Assembly: GCF_013074385.2 (NCBI RefSeq)
Contig: NZ_JABEYA020000018.1
Span: 1-64,000, forward strand
Source of the DNA: Vibrio ostreicida
GTDB taxonomy: Bacteria; Pseudomonadota; Gammaproteobacteria; Enterobacterales; Vibrionaceae
Length of the DNA: 64,000 bases
Direction of reading: 5' to 3'
Position 1 is the stretch's first letter, and each line of letters opens with the position of its first letter. Shown here piece after piece: positions 8,118 to 18,072 of this stretch. A program made the position numbers and the translations under genes. Below the pieces are notes generated by a model, which did not search any database, was not told where the DNA came from, and saw only the letters and a list, made by a program, of their open reading frames with translations.

Positions 8118-9161
8118 ATGAGGTTGAACACCCTAGTCATCGCCGTTACATTCATTCACAGCTTTGCCGCACACTCTGCTGAGTCCCTAAATATCTACAT
8201 GTGGGAAGATACTCTCTCTCAAAATGTGGTCGACAACTGGCATAAAGAGTCACCCACCCAACTTAAGTTTTCTCACTTCGACAATGATGATGAACGAAGC
8301 TTGCTCATGATGAAAAGTGTTCAATTACCCTTTGATATCGTCATTTTGGATAATGTGTCAGCCAATATCTATGGAAGGCAAGGCGCTTTTGAAGATCTCT
8401 CTCAGTTAGAAAACCGCCATCACAACGACAAAAAGTGGCTCCAAGCCTGTGGTAATCATGCGATTCCTTACTTTTGGGGAACCGTAGGCATCGCTTACCG
8501 CCAAGATTTGGTTGGATCGCCCCCGAAAACTTGGCGGAACTTTGTCAACCCTCCCAAGGACTTGGAAGGGAAAATAGGGATGATCAACGATAGTATCGAA
8601 AGCTTTCTACCTGTCTTTTACAGCTTAAACATCTCACCAACCGAAGACGACGAAAGACTCCTGCAACGGGCTTATCCAGCCTTACAAGCATTCAACGATA
8701 AAATCCTGACGTATGAATATATTCTCAGCTACATTCGCAGCCATGAAAAAGCGGACAAGCTCGCGATGGCGCTCGCCTACAGTGGCGACCAATATTCACT
8801 TAATCGCTTTTACGAGGAACAGCAATGGCACTTTATTGCCCCTGAAGGAGAGTTGTTTTTATGGGTTGACTGCCTTGCCATCAACAGCCATTCTCAAAAT
8901 AAAACAGCGGCAAAAGCCTTCCTTGAGTATCTTATGGATCCCAAAATAGCTGCAATAAATGCAAAAGACATCAAAGCTGCTACTCCGAACTTAACAGCCT
9001 TAAAACTGGTGCCTGATTGGTACAAAAATGATGCATCATTATTTCCTGAAAAAGAAAGAGTCGAACAAGGTCGTGTAGATAGCGAACTCTCGGCATCAAA
9101 TATCAGCTTACGAGCAAAAATCATCAATCGCATTTTGAAACGTCATGAAGCTCAGCACTAG
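8118..9161 (+). CDS. nspS: Periplasmic polyamine-binding sensor NspS
   Basis: The protein is a PotD-like solute-binding protein of 347 residues with an N-terminal signal peptide (cleavage near AHS-AE, residue 20). In V. cholerae NspS binds norspermidine or spermidine in the periplasm and talks to the membrane enzyme MbaA instead of feeding a transporter. The context here is the same: no permease or ATPase genes follow, and the next gene, overlapping by 17 bases, is the MbaA homologue. The WEDT and FWGTVGIAYR segments are typical of PotD/PotF relatives. The ribosome binding site is weak. Ligand identity is inferred from orthology. Confidence 0.88.
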   Translation: MRLNTLVIAVTFIHSFAAHSAESLNIYMWEDTLSQNVVDNWHKESPTQLKFSHFDNDDERSLLMMKSVQLPFDIVILDNVSANIYGRQGAFEDLSQLENRHHNDKKWLQACGNHAIPYFWGTVGIAYRQDLVGSPPKTWRNFVNPPKDLEGKIGMINDSIESFLPVFYSLNISPTEDDERLLQRAYPALQAFNDKILTYEYILSYIRSHEKADKLAMALAYSGDQYSLNRFYEEQQWHFIAPEGELFLWVDCLAINSHSQNKTAAKAFLEYLMDPKIAAINAKDIKAATPNLTALKLVPDWYKNDASLFPEKERVEQGRVDSELSASNISLRAKIINRILKRHEAQH

Positions 9162-11490
9162 AGTTCTGTTGTTAGTATCGCCCGTCATCTTAATGAGCGC
9201 AGCGTTTTCTAGCTACGGCATTTATAACAACCAAAAAGACGCGTTAACGAAACGCGAAAACAGCTACTTGCAACTCACAATGGAGAAGCTTTCAGGCCAC
9301 TTTCGTCAATCGGTCGCGCTACTTAATAGCTATTCACTCACGCTGACTAAAAGTGACATCATACGTCATTATTTTTTTCAGCAAGACAACCCTTATAGTG
9401 AAATGGAGCTGATTGACAACCTGCAGATAACCATAGACAACTTACAAGCTAACCGTAAAAATCAAATCGCAGTGGCCATTTTTGATCGTCATAGGCAGTT
9501 AAAGTTTTATGCAGACAATCAAGCAGATCCTTTCTCCAAACTTGACCGGAATGTGCACCAGTTTGTGGACAATACTTACAGACTCTCGGGAGCAACATCG
9601 CACACTGGATTTACTCGTAATCAGCAGGGACAAAGCATACTTGTTCGCTACGATGTCTTGGATGTAAATACTCTGATGTCACCGCTAAGTTATAATAAAG
9701 ATCAGGTCTTCTTTGTTATTGTCTACTTATCTCTTGATAAATTTGATCAGCTAAAGCACATCATAGAATTCGATAATGATACGAGCTTGTTTTTCACGGA
9801 TGAACCCATTGTCAAATCAGGTTTAACTCAGTCAGTGGAACTTCAACCAAGCTTGTTTGCGATTTTGGATCCTGCGCCGTACCTCATTTCAGAAAAGCTC
9901 AATAAGATCGAACAGTGGTTGACCCTATTTTTTGGCGCATCAACTGTAGTCACTATTGTCATTTTATTGTTCTTGCTCCACCGCAGAGTCGTCAGCCCAA
10001 TCATTCGCTTAGAAATGCAACTACAAGAAGTAGAACAGAGGAAAAAACACAATATTGATCGACTGCGCAGCAATGATGAGATTGGGCGGCTATCAGCTCG
10101 TTTTTATGATATGTACAAAGAGCTCAATTCAAGCTATCAAAAAACAAAAGCAATGGCTGAAAATGATCACCTTACCCAGCTGGCGAACCGCTATCAATTC
10201 CAAGTATCGATTGAACAAGCTCTGGCTAACAAGCTACTTCACACCCATGCTTGGATTTTGTACATCGACCTTGATAATTTTAAGTATGTCAACGATAAAT
10301 ACGGACACCACTCAGGTGACTCACTCCTGATCAATTTCGCTCAACATATTCGAGGCGTTTGCCATCAATATCAGACAAGTCATGGAATAAAATGCCTAGC
10401 TTCAAGGCTATCAGGCGATGAGTTTGCGATTTTTATTGCATCCGCCTGCGAAAGTGACTCGCCGGATACCATTGCTCAGGCGGTGCTTGAACCGATTCAA
10501 AACCCCAAAAATTCACCACTGGGTAATTTCCCGATTACCGCGAGTATTGGGATCGCTACTTATCCCAAAGACGGCCAAGATCTGGAGAAGCTGCTTTCTA
10601 ATGCAGACACCGCGATGTACCAAGCTAAGCGAGCAGGAAAAAACCAGATTGCACGCTATTCAGAAGAGCTAGGAAAGATTGTTTATCGACGAGTCCAAAT
10701 TGAACGAGCATTGCGAAATGGTGAATTTAATCAGGAATTTACTTTAAAGTACCAACCTTACTTTGAACGCTCAGGTACAAAGATCGTTGGCGTCGAAGCG
10801 TTATTGCGTTGGGAGTCCCCAATTATGGGCCGAGTCAGCCCAGACGAATTCATCCCAATATCAGAAAAAACAGGCTTATTTGGAAAAATAGATCGCTGGG
10901 TTATCGAAAGCGCATTTAAGGATTTCGTTGCATTACAGAACAGCTTTGAACACGATATCCAACTTTCCATTAACCTTTCATCCGCGGAACTGGATTCTTT
11001 GCAATTAGCAAGGGATATTCAATCTATGGCGCATAAATACAATGTGATACCCAGCTTAATTGATTTTGAAATTACAGAAACGTTTGCCACTGATTCTCAG
11101 AGCTATTCACTGCTCCATGAACTCTCGATCATGGGTTTTAAACTGGCCATTGACGATTTTGGTTCGGGCTATACCTCCATCACACAACTGGTCGAATACC
11201 CAGTCCAAAAAATCAAGCTTGATCGCGAATTTCTCGCGGCCCTGATAAAAACCAATAATCAGAAAGTCGTCAAACCCCTTGTTGACCTGTGTCACTCTCA
11301 GTCAATGATAGTCACCGCTGAAGGTATTGAGTCCGAGGAGATGCACCAATGGCTCGCTGACAATCAGTGCGATTATATGCAAGGCTATTTTCTCTCTCGA
11401 CCTGTACCACTTGAAGAGCTAAAGTACGTTAATTCAAGCAATGAAGGAAAGACCGATGTCGATGACAACTGTTATCGTCGCTTCGCTTAA
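9145..11490 (+). CDS. mbaA: Cyclic di-GMP enzyme MbaA (GGDEF-EAL membrane protein)
   Basis: The 781-residue inner-membrane protein has an N-terminal membrane helix (about 5-25), a periplasmic sensor region, a second helix (about 258-280), a HAMP-like segment, a GGDEF domain and an EAL domain. The GGDEF signature reads SGDEF (near residue 421), while the EAL domain keeps EALLRW (near 550) and DDFGSGY (near 669), the usual phosphodiesterase residues. In V. cholerae MbaA degrades cyclic di-GMP and is tuned by NspS to control biofilm. The start overlaps the nspS end, so the two are translationally coupled. Whether the SGDEF domain retains synthase activity is open. Confidence 0.9.
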   Translation: MKLSTRVLLLVSPVILMSAAFSSYGIYNNQKDALTKRENSYLQLTMEKLSGHFRQSVALLNSYSLTLTKSDIIRHYFFQQDNPYSEMELIDNLQITIDNLQANRKNQIAVAIFDRHRQLKFYADNQADPFSKLDRNVHQFVDNTYRLSGATSHTGFTRNQQGQSILVRYDVLDVNTLMSPLSYNKDQVFFVIVYLSLDKFDQLKHIIEFDNDTSLFFTDEPIVKSGLTQSVELQPSLFAILDPAPYLISEKLNKIEQWLTLFFGASTVVTIVILLFLLHRRVVSPIIRLEMQLQEVEQRKKHNIDRLRSNDEIGRLSARFYDMYKELNSSYQKTKAMAENDHLTQLANRYQFQVSIEQALANKLLHTHAWILYIDLDNFKYVNDKYGHHSGDSLLINFAQHIRGVCHQYQTSHGIKCLASRLSGDEFAIFIASACESDSPDTIAQAVLEPIQNPKNSPLGNFPITASIGIATYPKDGQDLEKLLSNADTAMYQAKRAGKNQIARYSEELGKIVYRRVQIERALRNGEFNQEFTLKYQPYFERSGTKIVGVEALLRWESPIMGRVSPDEFIPISEKTGLFGKIDRWVIESAFKDFVALQNSFEHDIQLSINLSSAELDSLQLARDIQSMAHKYNVIPSLIDFEITETFATDSQSYSLLHELSIMGFKLAIDDFGSGYTSITQLVEYPVQKIKLDREFLAALIKTNNQKVVKPLVDLCHSQSMIVTAEGIESEEMHQWLADNQCDYMQGYFLSRPVPLEELKYVNSSNEGKTDVDDNCYRRFA

Positions 11491-12004
11491 CCCGGCAAAA
11501 ATCAATGCCGTGCGAAGTGCCTTTACGACCGCGCTACCCCATTTAAGCTTTGAATTCATTGGCATTAGTGCCGAAAGTGAAGTCCCTGACCAGCCGATGG
11601 ATAGCCAAGAAACCTACACTGGAGCTTGCAACCGAGTAAAAAATGCAAAACTTGCCTACCCACTAGCCGCTTATTACGTGGGAATAGAAGCCGGGATTGA
11701 AGGCCAGATCACATTTGCGTGGATGGTGATAGAATCTGAGACGAAACGTGGAGAATCACGCTCAGCAAGCTTAATGCTCCCACCCATAGTGATTGAACAA
11801 CTTCATGAGGACAATGAACTGGGCACGGTCATGGACGATGTGTTCGAAACAGAGAACATTAAACAAAAGGGTGGCGCGATTGGTTTACTCACTCAAAACC
11901 AACTCACGCGCAGTAGTGTCTATCATCAGGCGTTGATACTCGCACTTATCCCCTTTACAAATGCGCACTATTTTCCTGCCAACTTGCAGGAAATACGTAC
12001 ATAA
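11456..12004 (+). CDS. yjjX: Inosine/xanthosine triphosphatase YjjX
   Basis: This 182-residue house-cleaning enzyme hydrolyses non-canonical ITP/XTP. The start of the fold is clear (ASLNPAKINAVRSAF) and SYVGIEAGIEG-type text (YYVGIEAGIEG) marks the active-site region, followed by DVFETENIKQKGGAIGLLT near the C-terminus. I chose the ATG at 11456 because a GAAGGAAAG site precedes it; an upstream ATG at 11441 has none. The first 35 bases overlap the end of mbaA, so it is probably co-transcribed with nspS-mbaA. Confidence 0.9.
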   Translation: MSMTTVIVASLNPAKINAVRSAFTTALPHLSFEFIGISAESEVPDQPMDSQETYTGACNRVKNAKLAYPLAAYYVGIEAGIEGQITFAWMVIESETKRGESRSASLMLPPIVIEQLHEDNELGTVMDDVFETENIKQKGGAIGLLTQNQLTRSSVYHQALILALIPFTNAHYFPANLQEIRT

Positions 12005-12017
12005 AGTCGCTAAGCTT

Positions 12018-12314
12018 TTATTTTTTCTCTAGCAAGGCGGCCATCTCCGCCTTTTCCTGCTCTGTTTTTAATTTTAGCTCGTTGGAGCCTCTGGTGATCG
12101 TCGCGACACCAACGCCCAACATCTGACTGATCTGCCTTTGTGATAATTCACCTTTAAGTAATTCTCGAAAGATATTCATTCTTGCGATCAGTGAATCACG
12201 TTCATCGGGTGTAAGCAGCATGGTTAATAGCATTTCGTGCTGATCACAAGCACTGCTGCTTTTGATTACATTTAAAACCTGTTGCCAATCTGTGTACTCG
12301 GGTTGTGTTGCCAT
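12018..12314 (-). CDS. trpR: Trp operon repressor TrpR
   Basis: The 98-residue tryptophan-dependent repressor has the TrpR superfamily fold. The helix-turn-helix segment RQISQMLGVGVATITRGSN is nearly identical to that of E. coli TrpR. With tryptophan bound it represses trp biosynthesis genes. It follows slt by 48 bases on the same strand, as in E. coli, and its stop faces the end of yjjX 13 bases away. Confidence 0.96.
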   Translation of the reverse strand: MATQPEYTDWQQVLNVIKSSSACDQHEMLLTMLLTPDERDSLIARMNIFRELLKGELSQRQISQMLGVGVATITRGSNELKLKTEQEKAEMAALLEKK

Positions 12315-12362
12315 CTAATCTTCTTACCTAGAAACGTAATAATACTAAGAGATCTTCTCACC

Positions 12363-14318
12363 CTAGTATCTGGTATCAATTTCATTTTGATTGAGAAAAG
12401 CACCATCAACCCCTAGTAGATCACGATAATACGTTTCAAACATCAAAATATTTTGCACGTATCCCCGAGTTTCCTTAAAAGGAATGGCCTCGATAAAAGC
12501 GTAAGCATCCAGCTTTCCCTGAGTCCTCTTACGCCACGTTTTCACACGATACGGACCTGCATTATACGCAGCAAGCGCAAAAATTCGATTATTATCGTAT
12601 TGATCAAGCAAGCCTTTAAAGTAATGACTTCCTATTTCTATGTTCTTCCCTACCTCATAGAGATCACGACTACTCTGATAAGCCAATTGGTATTTTCGTG
12701 CCGTATATTTTGCTGTAGACGGCATAATTTGCATTATTCCTCGCGCGCCCACAGGCGATCTTGCTTCAACGTCTAGAGCACTTTCTTGGCGAGCTAAAGA
12801 CATCAGAGTAATGGGGTCAATTCGATGTTTTTCGCCATAGAAATCAAACCACCAGCGATGGGCAATCGGAAAACGAATCTCCAAGTTGTCCCACATTTTA
12901 GCCGTGATACTGGCTGTAACCGATAAGTGAGACCAATTTTTGTAAGACGCATAAGCGGCCAGCATCTCTTTTTGTTGAGCATTGGCTCTCTGAAGAAGCC
13001 AACGCCATTCACTTTTCGCTGCCGTAATTTTATCCCGTTCCACCAATTCTTCTATCCGCACTAAAGCCTTCATAAAGGGCTGCACCGCACGTTGCTCAAG
13101 AGAAAGCGACGAGACAGGGTAATTGATCGAACGTTGAATTTCCTTCGCAGCAGCAACACTGTAGAAATTACGCTGACCCACGAGATTCTCCAAACGATTA
13201 TTCCCCGAAATGGCATCACCAGAGGCGACCTCACTGCGTCCAAGCCAATATTGCCAACGAATCGTATTCTGTGCACTCTCCGAGAGGTGAGCAACCCACT
13301 TAATGACACCGGTCCAATCTGCCTTTTGGATTGCTAAACGAATCCGTCGCTCTATCAACGCATCATTACCAGACGAGGCAATCATTGTGTCGCGCCATTG
13401 GGACAGCGATGCCTTATCCGTGTTAATCAATCTAAACGATATATAATCCGCCAATCTTTGCGCATCTTGCTGAGAAAATTGTTGAGCAGACACTACTTTT
13501 GAAAACACACTCTGCGCTAAGTCAGCATCTTTACGCGCGAGTTTCTTTACAGCCAGTTCAGCCTGACGACGGTTAAAATCCGTCGAAGTTCGTTGGCGTG
13601 AAAAAGTCACCACCCGTTCAGGCCGATTGAACAACTTTTTCATTTCTAATGCCTGCTTTCTCGACGTTCCTGAATCAAGTAGCGTTTTAAGATAATTCAT
13701 CAATGAGCCATTGCGCGCTTCAAACGCCAACAGCATACGCTCTAAAACTTGCTGATCTGTCCTAAGGCCAGCTTTGTCCCAAACTTTAAACAATGGGTCA
13801 CATGCATCGGCAATGCTTTTCCCTGAATGCCACAATTTCTTTGCCCCACGAAAGGCTTGTGTTTTTTTGCCCGTTTGGTACAGCGCATGATAATAATGAC
13901 ATTGATAAGTTTCACCTTTAGGCTCAACGGACTGAAAGTTAGCGAGTTTTTCCCACTGGTTGTTACGTGCCAGACTGTCAATATAGGGCGCTCGAATACG
14001 ATTAGAAAAAGGCAGTGTGTTATAAGCTTGAATAAAGTTTTCTACTTCAATCGGTGTACGTTGAGCGATATTGACGAGAAAAGCTCGGTAGTCTGTGTAA
14101 GGGGTTAGTGGATAGTCTTTTATCTTGGGACGAAGTTGACGATATTGGGCAACTTGATTGCGGTCGAGATAATGCTGGGCTTTGTCATAAATGGTACGCT
14201 GCTCCTGAATATTGGCCGCCGTCACTGGGGAAGTAAAGCTCGCGCTGTAGACCATCGAAAGACCAATCAGAATCGATGAAGGAATACAATACAGCGACTT
14301 GGGAAACATCAACGTCAT
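12363..14318 (-). CDS. slt: Soluble lytic murein transglycosylase Slt
   Basis: The 651-residue periplasmic enzyme cleaves peptidoglycan glycan strands to 1,6-anhydromuropeptides. It has an N-terminal signal peptide (ending near residue 33), a long superhelical U/L domain of alpha helices, and a C-terminal goose-lysozyme-like catalytic domain with the motif ARQESALDVEARSPVGARG; the catalytic Glu is near residue 512. Its products feed the recycling enzymes nagZ, anmK and murQ found 6 kb away. The first ATG is preceded by an AGGA site. Confidence 0.96.
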   Translation of the reverse strand: MTLMFPKSLYCIPSSILIGLSMVYSASFTSPVTAANIQEQRTIYDKAQHYLDRNQVAQYRQLRPKIKDYPLTPYTDYRAFLVNIAQRTPIEVENFIQAYNTLPFSNRIRAPYIDSLARNNQWEKLANFQSVEPKGETYQCHYYHALYQTGKKTQAFRGAKKLWHSGKSIADACDPLFKVWDKAGLRTDQQVLERMLLAFEARNGSLMNYLKTLLDSGTSRKQALEMKKLFNRPERVVTFSRQRTSTDFNRRQAELAVKKLARKDADLAQSVFSKVVSAQQFSQQDAQRLADYISFRLINTDKASLSQWRDTMIASSGNDALIERRIRLAIQKADWTGVIKWVAHLSESAQNTIRWQYWLGRSEVASGDAISGNNRLENLVGQRNFYSVAAAKEIQRSINYPVSSLSLEQRAVQPFMKALVRIEELVERDKITAAKSEWRWLLQRANAQQKEMLAAYASYKNWSHLSVTASITAKMWDNLEIRFPIAHRWWFDFYGEKHRIDPITLMSLARQESALDVEARSPVGARGIMQIMPSTAKYTARKYQLAYQSSRDLYEVGKNIEIGSHYFKGLLDQYDNNRIFALAAYNAGPYRVKTWRKRTQGKLDAYAFIEAIPFKETRGYVQNILMFETYYRDLLGVDGAFLNQNEIDTRY

Positions 14319-14579
14319 GAATTCTCGTCCTGTTGAGAATAGTTAGAGTCTGTGGATTAATTTACGCTTATTCTGGGCGTCCGTGTAAAGCATAAAGGTG
14401 TAAATAATCATAAAATCACACAACTGTGACATGGATTGCACCGTGCGCTTTCAATCATGCACTTATCTATCAATAATCTCAATGCGTTTCCCGCTCATGA
14501 CTTTCTAAGGTAACAAAGCCTGCCATCTTGGTATAAAATGGCGCTTTACTTGAACCGAAAATTTTAGGAACGAGCAGCA

Positions 14580-16247
14580 ATGGCTGAATACGTATATACC
14601 ATGTCTCGGGTGAGCAAAATCGTGCCACCTAAACGTCAAATTCTTAAAAACATCTCACTGAGCTTTTTTCCGGGCGCCAAAATTGGTGTTCTTGGTTTAA
14701 ATGGTGCGGGTAAATCAACGCTGCTACGCATCATGGCAGGGATTGATACTGATATCGATGGCGAAGCCCGTCCTCAACCAGGCCTTAATGTAGGCTATTT
14801 GCCTCAGGAACCCGTGTTGGATGAATCAAAAACCGTTCGTGAAATCGTAGAAGAAGCCGTTTCCGATGTCGCTGGTGCGCTCAAGCGCCTTGATAGCGTT
14901 TATGCAGCCTACGCCGAAGAAGGGGCTGATTTCGATGCCCTTGCCAAAGAACAAGGTGAATTGGAAGCACTGATTCAGAGTAAAGATGGGCATAACTTAG
15001 AGAATGCGTTAGAACGCGCCGCCAATGCGCTTAGACTTCCTGACTGGGATCAAACCATTGCACATTTATCTGGTGGTGAACGCCGCCGTGTCGCTATTTG
15101 TCGTTTGCTTCTTGAAAAGCCTGATATGCTGCTCCTCGACGAGCCCACCAACCACCTTGATGCGGAGTCTGTCGCTTGGCTAGAACGTTTTCTGGTTGAT
15201 TATACAGGCACCGTCGTTGCTATTACGCACGACCGTTACTTCTTGGATAATGCCGCAGGGTGGATTCTTGAACTTGACCGCGGAGAAGGTATTCCTTGGC
15301 AAGGCAACTATACCTCGTGGCTCGAACAAAAAGATGCAAGATTACAGCAAGAGGCATCGCAAGAGAAAGCTCGTCAGAAAACCATCGAAAAAGAACTTGA
15401 ATGGGTTCGTCAAAATCCAAAAGGTCGTCAGGCTAAATCGAAAGCACGTATGGCTCGCTTTGAAGAACTACAAAGCGGAGATCATCAAAAACGCAATGAA
15501 ACTAACGAACTGTTTATCCCACCAGGTGACCGTTTAGGTGATAAGGTTATTGATGTGGCTAACCTGTCGAAATCTTTTGACGGTCGAGTACTTATTGATG
15601 ATTTATCATTTAGCATACCAAAAGGTGCAATCGTCGGTATCATCGGAGCAAACGGCGCTGGTAAATCGACCCTATTTAAAATGTTAAGTGGGACTGAAAT
15701 CCCTGATTCAGGCTCTATTGAAATGGGTGACACCGTTAAGCTGGCCTCCGTCGAACAGTTCCGAGATAGTATGGATGACAGCAAGACCGTCTTTCAGGAG
15801 ATTTCTGAAGGTGCCGATATCATCAAAATTAATAGTTTTGAGATACCCGCGCGTGCTTACTGCTCTCGTTTCAACTTCAAAGGTTCTGATCAACAAAAGA
15901 TCATCGGTGAATTATCAGGTGGTGAACGTAACCGCGTACATCTTGCTAAACTTCTAAAAGCAGGCGGTAATGTCCTTCTACTTGATGAACCTACCAACGA
16001 TCTCGATGTTGAAACGTTGCGGGCTCTTGAAGAAGCTCTACTTGAATTTCCAGGATGCGCCATGGTTATTTCGCATGACCGCTGGTTCTTAGACCGTATC
16101 GCAACACATATCATCGATTATCGCGATGAAGGTCAAGTCAACTTTTATGAAGGAAATTATACTGAATATATGGATTGGCTGAAAAAGACCTTAGGTCCGG
16201 AAGCCGCAGAACCCCACCGCATCAAGTATAAGCGCATTACCAAGTAA
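14580..16247 (+). CDS. ettA: Energy-dependent translational throttle EttA (ABC-F)
   Basis: The protein is an ABC-F ATPase of 555 residues with no membrane segment. It has two ABC cassettes, with Walker A motifs GLNGAGKST (near residue 40) and GANGAGKST (near 355), and signature motifs LSGGERRRVAI and LSGGERNRVHL. A charged linker between them inserts near the ribosomal E site. In E. coli EttA gates the first elongation step according to the ATP/ADP ratio. It is followed by a terminator and diverges from slt, as in enteric genomes. Confidence 0.96.
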   Translation: MAEYVYTMSRVSKIVPPKRQILKNISLSFFPGAKIGVLGLNGAGKSTLLRIMAGIDTDIDGEARPQPGLNVGYLPQEPVLDESKTVREIVEEAVSDVAGALKRLDSVYAAYAEEGADFDALAKEQGELEALIQSKDGHNLENALERAANALRLPDWDQTIAHLSGGERRRVAICRLLLEKPDMLLLDEPTNHLDAESVAWLERFLVDYTGTVVAITHDRYFLDNAAGWILELDRGEGIPWQGNYTSWLEQKDARLQQEASQEKARQKTIEKELEWVRQNPKGRQAKSKARMARFEELQSGDHQKRNETNELFIPPGDRLGDKVIDVANLSKSFDGRVLIDDLSFSIPKGAIVGIIGANGAGKSTLFKMLSGTEIPDSGSIEMGDTVKLASVEQFRDSMDDSKTVFQEISEGADIIKINSFEIPARAYCSRFNFKGSDQQKIIGELSGGERNRVHLAKLLKAGGNVLLLDEPTNDLDVETLRALEEALLEFPGCAMVISHDRWFLDRIATHIIDYRDEGQVNFYEGNYTEYMDWLKKTLGPEAAEPHRIKYKRITK

Positions 16248-16270
16248 TCCCATCGCTTGGTGTTTATTCC

Positions 16271-16299
16271 AAGGCCGCTTTGATAGCGGCCTTATTTTA
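16271..16299 (+). terminator. ettA terminator
   Basis: Stem AAGGCCGC / GCGGCCTT with a 7-base loop, then ATTTTAT, 23 bases after the ettA stop. Confidence 0.8.
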
Positions 16300-16435
16300 T
16301 GCTGATTCAAAAAAGATAACCCATTTGTTGTGACCGAAATCATTAGACTATCTTCTGTCATGCCTCCATAACTCAAACTTTGATCATTCTATTTACTACT
16401 ATTAGGGTAGATAACCCAGATTGAGAGAGTTAACT

Positions 16436-16807
16436 ATGATTGAACGCCGCAAGTTTTCGCGTATCGTATACCAAACAGAAGCGTTACTATCTCAAAGAGG
16501 CAAAGTAGTCACATCCTCTGTATGTGATTTGTCCCTGCACGGATTGCTAGTGACTTCGGATGATGCCGACTCTCTTGAACTTGACAGTATGGTAGACGTA
16601 CAGTTCTCTCTTCAGGACACAGACATCACGATTGCGTTGGTTGGAAAAATAGTCGGCCTCAATAATAATGTGATACGAATAAGTATCGATCATATTGATA
16701 TTGAGAGCATCGGGCATTTGAAGCGGTTAATTGAGTTGAATGTAGGTGATGATGAACTACTGCACAGAGACATTGAACACCTTTCAGATTTGGGTGAATA
16801 TACCTGA
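16436..16807 (+). CDS. plzA: PilZ-domain cyclic di-GMP receptor (PlzA-like)
   Basis: This 123-residue protein consists of a single PilZ domain. Both binding motifs are intact: RRKFSR at residues 4-9 (RxxxR) and DLSLHG at 31-36 ([D/N]xSxxG). It should therefore bind cyclic di-GMP. The ATG at 16436 places the RxxxR motif at the very N-terminus, as is usual; a TTG 15 bases upstream is less likely. The position next to ettA and tyrA matches what I recall for plzA (VC0697) of V. cholerae. The downstream target is unknown. Confidence 0.85.
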   Translation: MIERRKFSRIVYQTEALLSQRGKVVTSSVCDLSLHGLLVTSDDADSLELDSMVDVQFSLQDTDITIALVGKIVGLNNNVIRISIDHIDIESIGHLKRLIELNVGDDELLHRDIEHLSDLGEYT

Positions 16808-16860
16808 CAAGCTTTATGACCAAGACATCATTCCTTGGACCAATATCACACTTTCTAATC

Positions 16861-16888
16861 GAAAAGGGCCACTAGCGCGGCCCTTTTC
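16861..16888. terminator. Shared plzA/tyrA terminator
   Basis: A 10-bp perfect stem GAAAAGGGCC / GGCCCTTTTC with an 8-base loop between two convergent genes. Short T runs at the base serve both strands. Confidence 0.8.
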
Positions 16889-16906
16889 TAAGTACTCAAT
16901 CAACAA

Positions 16907-18034
16907 CTAACCTCGATGAATCGCATCATTCGCTTGTTTTAACAAGTTCTGACTCTCTTTCATAAACTGTTCAGAATAGGCCCCAAACCACTCACTAACC
17001 TTATCAAAACTCGTCACAAAGGCGTCTTTATCTTGACCATCGAGGATTTCAAGTGCCTCGCCAAAACAGTGGTGGAAACGTCTGATCATCTCAATATTTT
17101 CCTGAGAAGACAGAATAATATCACCGTACAAGTTAGGGTCCTGACAAAATAAACGCCCAACCATAGCAAGTTCCAGACGATAAATTGGGGAACTCAATTG
17201 CAGCAGTTTATCAAGATTAGGATTTTCACGGCACAAATGTAAGCCATAAGCGAATGAGGTAAAGTGGCGTAAAGCCTGAATCAGCGTCATGCCGTGGTCA
17301 TGTTCATCGGCATCGACAGGGCACACACTTGCTCCCCAAATTAAAAACTGATCAAGTAACCATTGATAGTGTTCTCGGCCTCGACCATCACTACAGACAA
17401 TAACTTGTTTAGCCAAACTAGGAATATCCGGACCAAACATAGGATGCAAACCTACCACAGGCCCTTGATGAACGTTCATCATCGCTTGCAAAGGTTTAGA
17501 TTTTATCGACGTTAAATCACAAAGGATACAATCTTCGGGTAACTGACCGAGTTTTTCAATCACACCTTGAGTTAAATGAATAGGGACGGTCACAACAACC
17601 AAACCCGCATTACTCAGCATCTCAGCTGAATGCGCCCAATCTTGTTTTCCAAGAACTTTGACCTCGTAGCCCGATAATTTAAACATACGTCTAAATAACC
17701 CGCCCAGCTGACCATGGCCACCCACAATCACAACAGATCGTAATTCTGGCTTCAAACACTTAAACCCTGAATCATTCTCACTGGCATAAGACTCGCGCAT
17801 TGTTCGTCGCAAAATATCTTCAATAAGCTGAGGTGGAACCCCTTTTTTTTCAGCTTCTTGGCGTCGAGAAGCCAACATTGCCGCTTCCCGATCTGGGGCA
17901 TAAATAGGTAAACCGTGCTCACTTTTCACTTCGCCCACTTTCTCTACCAAGGCTAGTCGCTGTGATAAAAGGTCCACTATCTGTTTATCCACAGCATCAA
18001 TTTGATCACGTAATTGGGTCAATTCAACGGCCAT
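16907..18034 (-). CDS. tyrA: Chorismate mutase / prephenate dehydrogenase (T-protein)
   Basis: This bifunctional enzyme converts chorismate to prephenate and then 4-hydroxyphenylpyruvate, the tyrosine branch. The 375-residue protein has an AroQ chorismate mutase domain (about 1-90), then a dehydrogenase with Rossmann motif VVIVGGHGQLGGLF near residue 105. It lies 38 bases after aroF and should be co-transcribed with it, as in E. coli aroF-tyrA. It is paralogous to pheA in its first domain. Confidence 0.97.
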   Translation of the reverse strand: MAVELTQLRDQIDAVDKQIVDLLSQRLALVEKVGEVKSEHGLPIYAPDREAAMLASRRQEAEKKGVPPQLIEDILRRTMRESYASENDSGFKCLKPELRSVVIVGGHGQLGGLFRRMFKLSGYEVKVLGKQDWAHSAEMLSNAGLVVVTVPIHLTQGVIEKLGQLPEDCILCDLTSIKSKPLQAMMNVHQGPVVGLHPMFGPDIPSLAKQVIVCSDGRGREHYQWLLDQFLIWGASVCPVDADEHDHGMTLIQALRHFTSFAYGLHLCRENPNLDKLLQLSSPIYRLELAMVGRLFCQDPNLYGDIILSSQENIEMIRRFHHCFGEALEILDGQDKDAFVTSFDKVSEWFGAYSEQFMKESQNLLKQANDAIHRG

Positions 18035-18072
18035 TATTCTTCCTTTCGATCATTTACGTCCTGACGGCTCTT

